A DNA stretch of 64,000 nucleotides from Trichoderma breve (taxonomy: Eukaryota > Ascomycota > Sordariomycetes > Hypocreales > Hypocreaceae), in NCBI RefSeq assembly GCF_028502605.1, contig NC_079233.1:4526001-4590000 (forward strand), given 5' to 3'. Positions 56,038 through 64,000 of this stretch are shown here, in pieces; the stretch's first letter is position 1, and every line of letters starts with the position of its first letter. The notes below the pieces were generated by a model, which did no database searches, was not told the DNA's origin, and saw nothing but the letters and a program-made list of their open reading frames with translations. A program made the position numbers and the translations under genes.

Positions 56038-56420
56038 AAGATCTGCAATACGACATCAGTAGCTTCGTCAACGGGTTGATAGATTCAACCCCTAGAAGCT
56101 CCGCGGTTAACACCTAGCGAGCAAGTTACCCGATATAGTAACTAACATTAACTTCATGTTATGCCAACAAGGATCTGCAATACGACGTCGGTCCGGTAGA
56201 TTCATCAGCAGCTTGATAGACTTAACCCCCAGAAACAATGCAGTTTAACCTTTGCCGAAAAATGATGCCGATATAGTGAGCCTCCACAACAAGGCATTGC
56301 AACACTTGGTCAGAAGCTTCATCATCGGCGGAATAGGCAGCCGTCTTAGACTTTAATTCCAGAATCAACGGACATGCAGTCAGCCCGTACCGAAGATTAA
56401 TCCCGATCTAGTTAGCTACA
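56038..56420. repeat. Degenerate tandem array, about 121-132-bp unit, three copies
   Basis: Copies begin near 56038, 56170 and 56291. Copies 1 and 2 share ATCTGCAATACGAC exactly (56041 and 56173), then TTGATAGAttTAACCCC and CGATATAGT in the same order. Copy 3 is more diverged (AAGGCATTGCAACA... TTAGACTTTAATTCCAGAA). A flanking piece, ACACAGTCAGCCC...ATCATCC, occurs at about 55983 and again at 57176. Confidence 0.6.
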
Positions 56421-56850
56421 GCGAGTAATTACATCAAATACTACGCCCTAACGGCATCTAAATTATGAGTTTATTAAAGATTATCACTAAATTGGCAAGC
56501 GTACAGTGTCTTTGATTATCAGTTGGTTTAATCGTGTAGGTACCTAAGTAGAGTTACTTGAATATATACTTAGTAATCAAGGGTATCAAGGTTCCCCTGA
56601 AATAAGAAAAGAAATGGCTATTTGTATTTTGTATTAGTAAATAAGAATATGTTTAGTTATAATAGTATTACGTCGTGTTTCCTTACGCTTTGAGTTTAGC
56701 TTTTTCTTCCCCTTGTCAAGTACATTCAACTTCCTCTTACAGTACGTTTCCAGAGGAAGAGATTTACTTTCTAATAATTGTTCTATAAGTAACAAGTATC
56801 CAGAAGAATACCACCGAACGAGCGATTTAGATCCTGGCAGGGTGTGCATC

Positions 56851-56910
56851 AGTAGCTTTATCAGTAGCTTTATCAGTAGCTTTATCAGCAGCTTTATCAG
56901 AGCTTCATCA
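56851..56910. repeat. 12-bp tandem repeat, about 4-5 copies
   Basis: AGTAGCTTTATC is repeated head-to-tail three times, then degenerates (AGCAGCTTTATC, AGAGCTTCATC) into a CATC-rich tail to about 56980. The low-complexity open frame over it is not considered a gene. Confidence 0.75.
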
Positions 56911-57128
56911 GCATCTTCACACCTTCAGCAACACCTCCATCACCATCTTCATCGAAATCGACATCAGCATCTCAATCGGCAGCCGATTTACCCGTTTTGT
57001 CGCTCAAGTCCCGACGTCTAGTGTAATGCAACCCCATTGAGAGTAGGTATGTCTCAGCGAGTCTGACATGCATCGTAGGTGTGCATATTGATAATGCCAG
57101 TGAAAAATAAGCGGAGATAGCTGGAGAT

Positions 57129-57170
57129 AGTCCTTGCAACTTCATCCCAAGTCCTTGCAACTTCACCCCC
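57129..57170. repeat. 21-bp direct duplication
   Basis: AGTCCTTGCAACTTCAtCCCa occurs twice in tandem with two differences, about 370 nt before the P450 start. Confidence 0.7.
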
Positions 57171-57538
57171 GTAAATCAACACAGTCAGCCCCCGCCAATA
57201 AATCATCCGTGACATGGTTATCCCTCCCTAGCTGGAAGGCGTTAGGTTACATCGGGATTTTCAACAGATGCCGTCTTAGCCGTCCTGTCGTTGTATTCCC
57301 GCCCTTGCCGAACTCTAATGGTGTCTAAGTGCAAGCGCCTTATGATAGAGAGCCATTGCGTGATGTTTGGCCTGACCGAGAAGCTGCTAGAGTCACCGGA
57401 AGTTGGTCTTGAACAGGGACTGAATGAAGGGCCTCAGCCCGTCGGGTGCTACTTATCGAGCACGGTGACCCTTCAGAACTTAGAGAACAAGCAGTCCGCC
57501 TGAAACTGCTTGTTTCTTCAGAGTCCTACCCAACAGTC

Positions 57539-59094
57539 ATGCAGTACGCATCAATAGCAGCCGCCGTGGCTGCGGCGGTTGCAGCGTACTTGATATCAAC
57601 CTTCATTTACAACATTGCCTTTCATCCGCTCCGTTCATATCCCGGCCCGTTGCTATGGCGTGCAACCGGGCTCTTCAAGTGCTACCACTTTCTCAAGGGC
57701 GATATGCCCTTTGTTGTGCGCGAGCTCCACGTGCGCTACGGATCGGTGGTACGCATAGCCCCAGGGGAGTTGGCCTTTTCCGACACACAGGCCTTCAAGG
57801 ATATTTACGTCCACAAGATGGTCAAGTGGAAGGGCATGTATGGCTTCAAGCCTGAACATGTCCAGGACCTTGCCAATGTCACAGACCCGGTCCATCATGC
57901 TTTTCTGCGCCGCCACATGGCCGCAGGCTTCAGTGAGACGGCCCTGCGCAACCAAGAGAGCATCCTCGTCCAGCATGTCGACCTGTTGATCAACCAGCTG
58001 CGTGAGCGCGGCGGCGGAGGCAAGGTGCCGCAAGATATGCGCGACTGGTTCATGTGGCTCACCTTTGACATCACGGGCATGCTCTCCTTCGGAGCCGAGT
58101 TCGGGGGTCTCCGCTACGCCAAATCGGCCGAGTGGGTGGCGACGCTAACTGACAATGTCCGGGTCTTGATGGCCATGAGTGCCCTGTTTGGTTACGTCGG
58201 TGCAACCACTCGCAGTATCCTCACGTACATTTTCATGAGCGGATTGATCCCATCTGTCGCAGCCCACACGCAGAGGACCAAAGACATGCTGCGTGAGCGG
58301 ATGGACCGCAAGGGTGCCTACGACGACCGCGACTACATCATTGATGGCTTAATCAACATCAACGACCACAGGGTCGAATCCAATGCCGTCATGCTCATCA
58401 TGGCTGGCTCAGAGACAACGTCAACGGCCCTTACCGCCACGCTATTTGCGCTGCTTCAGGCACCAGAAAAGATGGCACGCCTAACCAAGGAGGTCCGGTC
58501 CACGTTTACTCGCGATGAAGACATCACCATGGCCTCGACCCTGGACAAGTTGCCATATCTGATGGCCTGCATTAACGAGAGCCTGCGGTGGTATCCACCT
58601 TCCGTGTCCGGCCTGGCCCGCGTGGTGCCCAATGGCGGTGCAAAGATCTCTGGCCACTATGTTCCTGAAGGCACCATTGTCGCCGCCTGGACCTGGTCCG
58701 TGACACGAGATCCGCGGTATTTTGCTGACGCCTACGAGTTTCACCCTGAGCGGTGGCTGCCAGGGGAGGACGAGCGCTTCGCCAACGATGAACTGGATGC
58801 GTCGCCGCCCTTTAGCGTTGGGCCGAGGAGCTGCATGGGTAAAAAGTAAGTTGTCGATGCCTTATCTCCTGTCAGCACCGAAACGCTACCCTACCTGTCT
58901 GTTTGACTAACACGTGCCGTTGCAATAGCCTCGCCATGGCTGAGATGCGCCTTACACTGGCCCGTATGATTTACAACTTTGATGTCACATTGTCCACACC
59001 GTTTGACGGTGACTGGTTCAAGGGTCAAAAAGCATATCTTGTCTGGGACAAGCCATCCGTATTAGTGAACTGCACCCCGGTTGGCGAGTCCTAA
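57539..59094 (+). CDS. Cytochrome P450 monooxygenase (isotrichodermin C-15 hydroxylase-like)
   Basis: Two exons, 57539-58845 and 58929-59094, giving 490 residues. The intron splits the heme loop and splicing gives FSVGPRSCMGKN with the haem-ligand Cys432. One N-terminal membrane helix (3-27) is followed by the proline-rich hinge HPLRSYPGPLLW. The I-helix is AGSETTST (289-296), ExxR is E347-SLR, and the PERW motif is in FHPERWLPGED. The style fits CYP65-like fungal secondary-metabolism P450s, ER-anchored on the cytosolic face. It is divergent from the PKS across a 2-kb promoter region, so it probably hydroxylates the polyketide. The ATG at 57539 is used because the longer upstream frame has no ATG before the membrane helix. 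Confidence 0.9.
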
Positions 59095-61029
59095 TCTAGC
59101 TAGCCCAGCCCCTGGCAGTTGAGTCGCCGTGTAACGCGGATTTTGTTTATTTGCCGCTCCGGTGACAGAGGCGTTGTAAGACAAATTAAGGTTACATAGT
59201 CTATGGACTAAGGATCCTTCTCCTTTGTGCCCAATAGAGGGGGCTGCTCAATGTTAAGCGAAGGAAGGATTGTGCATGATGAAGAAATAGCCCGAAACAT
59301 GTACAAAGTAACAAGGGTTAGAAGCGAAGAGAGAAGAACAAAAAAAAAAAAAAATAGAATTTATTATACCTAAGCGATTCAAACATAAGCCAATCGTGTA
59401 ATGTCCTCTCCTGAGACTAGCGATGCTGTCAAACCATCAAGCGATAATGTGATCACATGAAGGAAGAAAAGTTCCACTATAGCTTGCTATAGAAGTTGCG
59501 ATATAGTGCGTTGTTCATCTATGTTTCGGACGAAGTGTTGCTCCCTAATTGGTGCGATTTATGACGGGACTCCTTTTTGTCATAAAATGATAATATGATA
59601 TTTCAAGAGTTACCCCGAAGCACGGACGCTACGTACATGTACCCACTGGTACTAGGTAGCTTTCAGGGCATAGGATTCTATGCACTAGACTTGAAGCATT
59701 TGCTATCTACATGTTTGTATACTGTAGGAAGTTCAAGGAAACTGTAAGAAGGCAGAGGTGAAGACAATCAAAGACTACGACTAATTGCAAAGCATCTGCG
59801 TATGTTACAATACAGCACTAGCTGTAAGTCCTGACCCTTTTCCATTACTGTCACTTCTGAAAAATAATAATACTAATAACAAATCACATTCTAATACAAT
59901 ACAATAAAGCTATCTATATTTCTTTTGTAGGGTAGGCAAATGCTGGGGGGAAAATGAGGTTGTAGTCTAGGAATGACATGGTTGCCTGTTGAAACAATGA
60001 GTTGCCTGCCTAATAGGAACAACGGGTCGCTTATCGAAACAACAAGTTGGCCAAAAGGCACCTGTGTGTATAACGACCCAGTATTATGATGTAGGTCTGA
60101 TATGCCTAAAAGGCACTTGTCAATTATCCAGCCTGTAAAATCAACGAGTTGGATCACGACCTTAACGACGGCGGATCTAAGTACATTTCCGCCTCATCAA
60201 ACGCCGGCGGAGATTACGGATCTTCAACACCCATTGGCTCCTGCAGTCAGCACGCAAGAATCCTCATGCTGACGGCTGGTGGAGATGCCAACGGTTAGTG
60301 GCCGGTGGAGCCGCCGGGTAGATCAACCATGGCAGTGTCAAAGCGTATCCTTGCAATACTCCGTATAAACTCTTAGCTCAGCTCATTTGGCAAAGCTAAC
60401 GCTTAGTGTCACAGGGGGGACTGCCGCGTAGATCAACCTTGGCACAGTATCCTTGAGCTACCGTGCGGAGATTCTCAAGTTGCTTGTAGTTGGTGGAGCT
60501 TCCGGGGAGATAAACCTTGGCACAGTATCCGTGGTCTACTGCGAGGACACCTAACCCACAGGTTTTTACTTATCCCTCCGTAGGATTGCGAAAAGACAAA
60601 GGGACCGGACCGCTAAATGAATACGACAACATCCGATCGATAAGCACTGCACCATATACAGTAGAGGCTTTGGAATATCTGTAACATATCACTAATTTCG
60701 GTATGTTGATCTTTTCCGAATTCTCTCAATTTATTGCTGTATACCACTTGCCCTGTAACTACCTATTAAAGCAATCTTTAACCAATCAGGAAGCGCAAAT
60801 TGAATATGTGCATATGCACATCGGGGGAACACCACCGACGTTCTAAATGAGCTTATTGGGCCGGGTATGTGCGGATTGTCAGTCTCTGTATGCTATCACT
60901 TGATTTCCACTTTTTGCAAGATATCTTATCGTGACAGAATCGGAGAATCTCGTCATTTAATTTTTTCCATTTTGGAAATTAAAGTTAGGTATATTCCATG
61001 TCAGCAAAAGAAACTATTCCCTGGCTCTA
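59095..61029. other. Spacer with decayed repeats, no gene
   Basis: 1.9 kb. It contains an A15 run at about 59340, short GTTGCCTG/CGAAACAACAAG near-repeats at 59980-60060, a set of three related copies at 60300-60540 and a TACTCCGTA at 60357. The pattern suggests decayed mobile or repeated DNA within the cluster. Confidence 0.45.
60300..60540. repeat. Three diverged copies of a 50-60-bp element
   Basis: Related segments centred on GTAGATCAACCTTGGCACAGTATCC occur near 60310 (…CCATGGCAGTGTC), 60421 and 60495 (GAGATAAACCTTGGCACAGTATCC). Two of the three are preceded by GGTGGAGC. Origin unknown. Confidence 0.55.
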
Positions 61030-62184
61030 CTACAGAACTGCTACCTGAATGGCCAGCTTCTCACCCCTTACACCACCCTTCTGCAGCGTCGCCAGGCCAT
61101 TGATGATGCCCTCCCATTCCCCCTTGACCTCGCGGACCGGATGGCTCTTGAGACGGTCCGTATCCACTAAGCCCTGAACCTCGGCCGTCCAGCGCTTGCA
61201 CAGCTCAAACAGGACCGGGCTGGCGGTCCGCGAATACGTGGGGTCGTTGACAATCATGTCACGCCCGTGGCCCTCAAAGGCCATGACCTCCTTGACGTGT
61301 ACGGCGCGCCGAGTGCGCCACTCAGCAGGCAAGCCCTCGAGACAGGCGTAGCGGCCTCCCATGCGATGTAGAGCGGTGAAACACAGTTTGGCCGATTCTC
61401 GCGTAGTGATACAATCAATGGCGTGGCGGATCGGCTCCGTGATGCCAATATCGGCCAAAGCCTCTTTGATGTCTTGGTCACACGTGGGCGATGTGTAAGC
61501 CGCGGTTGCGTGGGCCCCGTACGTAGTTGCGAGCTCAGCCGACTGCTTCGATGCGATGGCGATGGGGGCGTATCCCGACAAAGTCAGCAATTGGCATGCC
61601 ATGGTGCCCGTGGCCGTGGCGGCGCCGTAAACGATCACCGGGACTGGCTTGCCGTTCTTAGACTTGGCAGCGGGGGTGGACGGGTAGCCGGGCAGCCCCA
61701 GGGCGTCAGAGTCTGACATTGCCAGAGCGGCCGTCGTCCAACCAATTCCGCCCAGAACCGCCCCTTGGAGATCGCTCCACGTGTCCGGGACACGGACGAG
61801 GAGCCGGCTGTCGGCTACAATGTACTGGGCAAACGCCCCGCAGTCTGGCTCAGCACCCCCTTGGGGAAGGCCGTAGGGGAAAAGCCCCCCGCACACGCGA
61901 GCGCCGACCTGCATGAGGCTGTCCTTCTGGACTTCATCTCCAGCCTGGACAATGACGCCGCAGAAATCGCAGCCAACCCTGTTTCCGGGCGAGGGGAAGT
62001 GGGAGGGCATCTTGTGGTCGGTCGGGTTGAGTGCGACGGCGAGGACACGTACAAGGACGTCGTGAGGCGAAGTAAAGGCAGGGATCGGGACCGTATTGGA
62101 GATGGTCAGGTTCTGGCCCCCCTGGCCCCCATCCCCGGACTGAATAATGGCTGTCTGAACCTTTGGTACCGCTTGGGCTGTCAT
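61030..62184 (-). CDS. Trans-acting enoyl reductase (LovC-like MDR) of the polyketide cluster
   Basis: Intronless, 384 residues. GroES-like N-terminus with the LovC-family run VLAVALNPTDHKMPSHFP and GCDFCGVIVQAG, then GAFAQYIVADSRLL and LGGIGWTTAALAM. The NADPH fold has YGAATATGTMACQLLTLSGY instead of a classical GxGxxG. HAIDCITTRESAKLCFTALHRMGGRYACLEGLP completes the family pattern. There are no alcohol-dehydrogenase zinc ligands. Such proteins dock onto HR-PKSs that lack an active ER and reduce selected enoyl thioesters (LovC with LovB). The PKS at 46685 has no ER domain, so the two are complementary. Length matches LovC-type proteins (about 360-390). It is the strongest single argument that these genes form one pathway. 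Confidence 0.9.
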   Translation of the reverse strand: MTAQAVPKVQTAIIQSGDGGQGGQNLTISNTVPIPAFTSPHDVLVRVLAVALNPTDHKMPSHFPSPGNRVGCDFCGVIVQAGDEVQKDSLMQVGARVCGGLFPYGLPQGGAEPDCGAFAQYIVADSRLLVRVPDTWSDLQGAVLGGIGWTTAALAMSDSDALGLPGYPSTPAAKSKNGKPVPVIVYGAATATGTMACQLLTLSGYAPIAIASKQSAELATTYGAHATAAYTSPTCDQDIKEALADIGITEPIRHAIDCITTRESAKLCFTALHRMGGRYACLEGLPAEWRTRRAVHVKEVMAFEGHGRDMIVNDPTYSRTASPVLFELCKRWTAEVQGLVDTDRLKSHPVREVKGEWEGIINGLATLQKGGVRGEKLAIQVAVL

Positions 62185-63096
62185 GGTGAAGGAGGAAAGA
62201 GTGTGCGGATACTATGGGACATCAACACAATCGTCGTGCCGCGGACTAAATTTTTATATTACAGTCGGCCTGGGATGTAGCGATGTAAGACAGCTGCCCC
62301 CCTGTGAGCATCGTCATGGCCTAACGATGAGTCCCACCTGTGTTTTATTTACAATGGCCCACTTTTGATAGGCAATTTCTTAGCAATTAATAGAAAAAAT
62401 GAAACCTTAGACTTGCCTTAGTGTATCTAACTTGTATGGTCTGTAAGTTTATATTTTAGGTAATACGGAATGATGTAAAACAGACTCCCTGTTGACGTGG
62501 CTGGGAGCAACCTTTGTCTTGGGTATTTTATCGTTATAACCAGGTTTTTTGCCGTATGTGTGACTCGTTATAACGACAGATTACTATCATTACTCGTAGA
62601 CTGTTTTGGGGGCAAAAGGATACTTGATGAGGAAGGTGTGAACTACTTTTGTATACCTAGGTAGTTGTTATGCCGCCTGCTCCGTCCCTTGGGGGCTTAC
62701 GTTTTAACATGGTTTACCATACGGAGTATTAAATATTAGTTACGGAGTAAATGAGAAAAAGGACGATTAACAGGGAAGGTGGTTTGGATTACGTTCTACT
62801 TCGTATACTTAGTTATAACACAAGCGTACTTAATTCTACACGTATTTTAGCCTACGGATGATGTACTCTCATTCAAAGCCTTGAGGATCCAAAACGGCTG
62901 CCTCACCTCCGTTCACGAGGTACTAAGAATACTGGTATCATTCATACTGTTGCCTAAAGAGGAAAAAATCACGAGATCTGGCATGAAAGGCATAAACTAT
63001 TCTGTAACTTGCTCAGCCGTGTCGTGGGCTGGCTGTATGCTCAGGACACGTCACCGTCGTCCAATGATGCTGGCTCCTACCATTGGCATCGCCCCG
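62185..63096. other. Intergenic region with two TACGGAGTA words
   Basis: 912 nt without a gene. TACGGAGTA occurs at 62720-62728 and 62741-62749. It contains the promoter of the trans-ER gene and the 3' end of the SDR gene. Confidence 0.45.
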
Positions 63097-64000
63097 TTAA
63101 ACATACTCCTTGATCTGTTCCTCGCACCAATCCCAAAACTTGGCTGTGCCCCCGTTTCCGCCATCTTTCTCCAACAACGTGGCGTTTGTCAAGTCGGGCC
63201 GGAGAGGAAACATGCGTCCAAACGGAGCAACTGCGGGTCGAACAAGGTTAGCTGAGTCTCGGCCCCGGATTCTTCTAGAAGCTCCACACTCACCCCACTC
63301 CTTGGTCCAGTCCGCCTGGTCGGAAACGACGTCCGGTGAAAAGCCGGCGTAGAGAGCCGTGTAAGCGCCGTACACGGTCGGGTAACACACGATCTTGGCG
63401 ACGATGCGCAGCTGCAGGGCTTGGTCTCGTGGTAGGCCGGAGATGACGTTGCCGGGGTCGATGGGCACGCTGGCGACGCCTTGGGCCTTGTAGTGGCGGT
63501 TGTGCTCGATGCCCAAAGCCCAGGCGCCTGTCTTGCTGAGGATGTAGCGCTGGGTTTCCTTTTCTGGCCTGTGGTAGTCGAGGTTATCGAGGGAGACACC
63601 CACGTCCTTGTGCGCGCCCATCTCCATGCCGAACGAGCTATACCAGACGATGCGCGTCAGGCCCTCGGTGGCGATGAGAGTCGGCGTGAGCATCTTGGTC
63701 AGCAGGTGAGTGGCGACGCAGTTGACGCCCAAGCAGAGCTCGAAGCCCTGCGCCGTTCTGGGAATGGGCTTGCCGGCCTCACTCGGGCCAACCATCTGCC
63801 GAGTGTTAGGGGTGAAGACGACAAAAGAGGGAAGAATTGGGTACGGAGGGGTAGTAGACATACGACACCGGCATTGTTGAAGAGCACGTCTAGGCGCTGC
63901 TCTTGGGCGAGAAAAGCCTCGGCGGCGGCCTTGGTATTTGGCAGGTCAGCGAGGTCACAGGCGATGAAGACCAAGGCGCCCTTTGAGCTTGGGTTGGCCT
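63097..64000 (-). CDS. Short-chain dehydrogenase/reductase, 5' end outside the window
   Basis: Partial gene, exons >64000-63864, 63795-63294 and 63230-63097. The second intron (63231-63293) is 63 nt and in phase, but contains a GTGAGT donor and CTAAC branch. Splicing restores KEWVAPFGRMFPLRPDL. Visible motifs are the NNAG motif (LDVLFNNAG), the serine SS in WYSSFG, catalytic Y-ILS-K (RYILSKTG) and PIDPGNVISGL after the active site. The N-terminal TGxxxGxG motif lies beyond the edge. The type is the RDH/WWOX-like fungal SDR, NAD(P)H-dependent, acting on alcohols or ketones. It is co-directional with the trans-ER and 0.9 kb away, so a tailoring role on the polyketide is likely. Confidence 0.82.

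Larger units (their letters stand above)
55520..57538. promoter_or_regulatory. 2-kb divergent PKS/P450 promoter region rich in degenerate repeats
   Basis: No gene. It contains TGAC-bearing near-repeats (AGCTTGACG, TCTGACTGCAT) at 55590-55735, a degenerate array of about 130-bp units at 56038-56420, AT-rich DNA at 56450-56700, a 12-bp tandem array at 56851-56910 and a 21-bp duplication at 57129-57170. It must hold both promoters of the cluster's core genes. Confidence 0.55.

Noticed and set aside
56713..57021. Small open frame with SSFI repeats in the PKS-P450 spacer
   Set aside because: It is the translation of a 12-bp tandem repeat with no other coding evidence.
1..64000. CRISPR arrays, bacterial-type operons or IS elements
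   Set aside because: No regularly spaced identical repeats with unique spacers and no transposase were seen. The window is eukaryotic.

Overview
This is filamentous ascomycete nuclear DNA (Pezizomycotina). The style suggests Sordariomycetes, perhaps Hypocreales, but the sequence alone does not prove this. The signs are genes with one to six short introns of about 48-90 nt (GT...CTAAC...AG), fungal-only families (Zn2Cys6 regulators, highly reducing PKS, NmrA proteins, DHA1 transporters, trehalose-phosphate phosphatase) and gene-sparse spacers with a dispersed TACGGAGTA/TACTCCGTA word. I rebuilt exon structures by joining frames at consensus splice sites and checking that phase and family motifs continue across each join.

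Layout. (1) 122-2833: a secreted, Val/Thr-rich repeat protein with a C-terminal carbohydrate-binding-like domain. (2) 2834-6704: gene-poor, with one decayed coding fragment. (3) 6705-18049: a metabolic island of a GRE2-type reductase, a sugar-porter MFS, an HSL-type alpha/beta-hydrolase, a Zn2Cys6 regulator, a secreted type-B carboxylesterase and a DHA1 MFS exporter. Two of its divergent promoters carry matching arrays of three CCGAG words at exact 12-bp spacing, a candidate operator for the local regulator. (4) 20699-33746: housekeeping carbon metabolism, with a glucose transporter or sensor, TPS2 and a large Zn2Cys6 factor. (5) 34894-37670: a divergent pair, an MDR oxidoreductase and an NmrA-type reductase. 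(6) 38410-42956: an arsenic biotransformation cluster of a Cdc25/Acr2-type arsenate reductase candidate, ArsH, ArsM with its three conserved cysteines, and a bZIP factor divergent from arsM. No arsenite efflux pump is in the window. (7) 44081-45331: an AIF/NDH-2-like flavoprotein that could belong to either neighbour. (8) 46685-64000: a polyketide cluster. It has an intronless 8.8-kb PKS of order KS-AT-DH-MT-psiKR-KR-ACP-R that lacks an ER domain, a divergent P450, a LovC-type trans-enoyl reductase and an SDR cut by the window edge.

How they work together. In the arsenic block, As(V) would be reduced by the rhodanese-like enzyme, As(III) methylated by ArsM, and trivalent methylarsenicals oxidised by ArsH, with the bZIP as likely regulator. 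In the PKS block, the trans-ER would supply enoyl reduction, the terminal R domain would release the chain reductively, and the P450 and SDR would tailor it. This is the same enzyme set as betaenone-type decalin pathways, so a decalin-like polyketide is a reasonable but unproven guess. The repeat-rich 2-kb spacer between PKS and P450 is probably their shared promoter.
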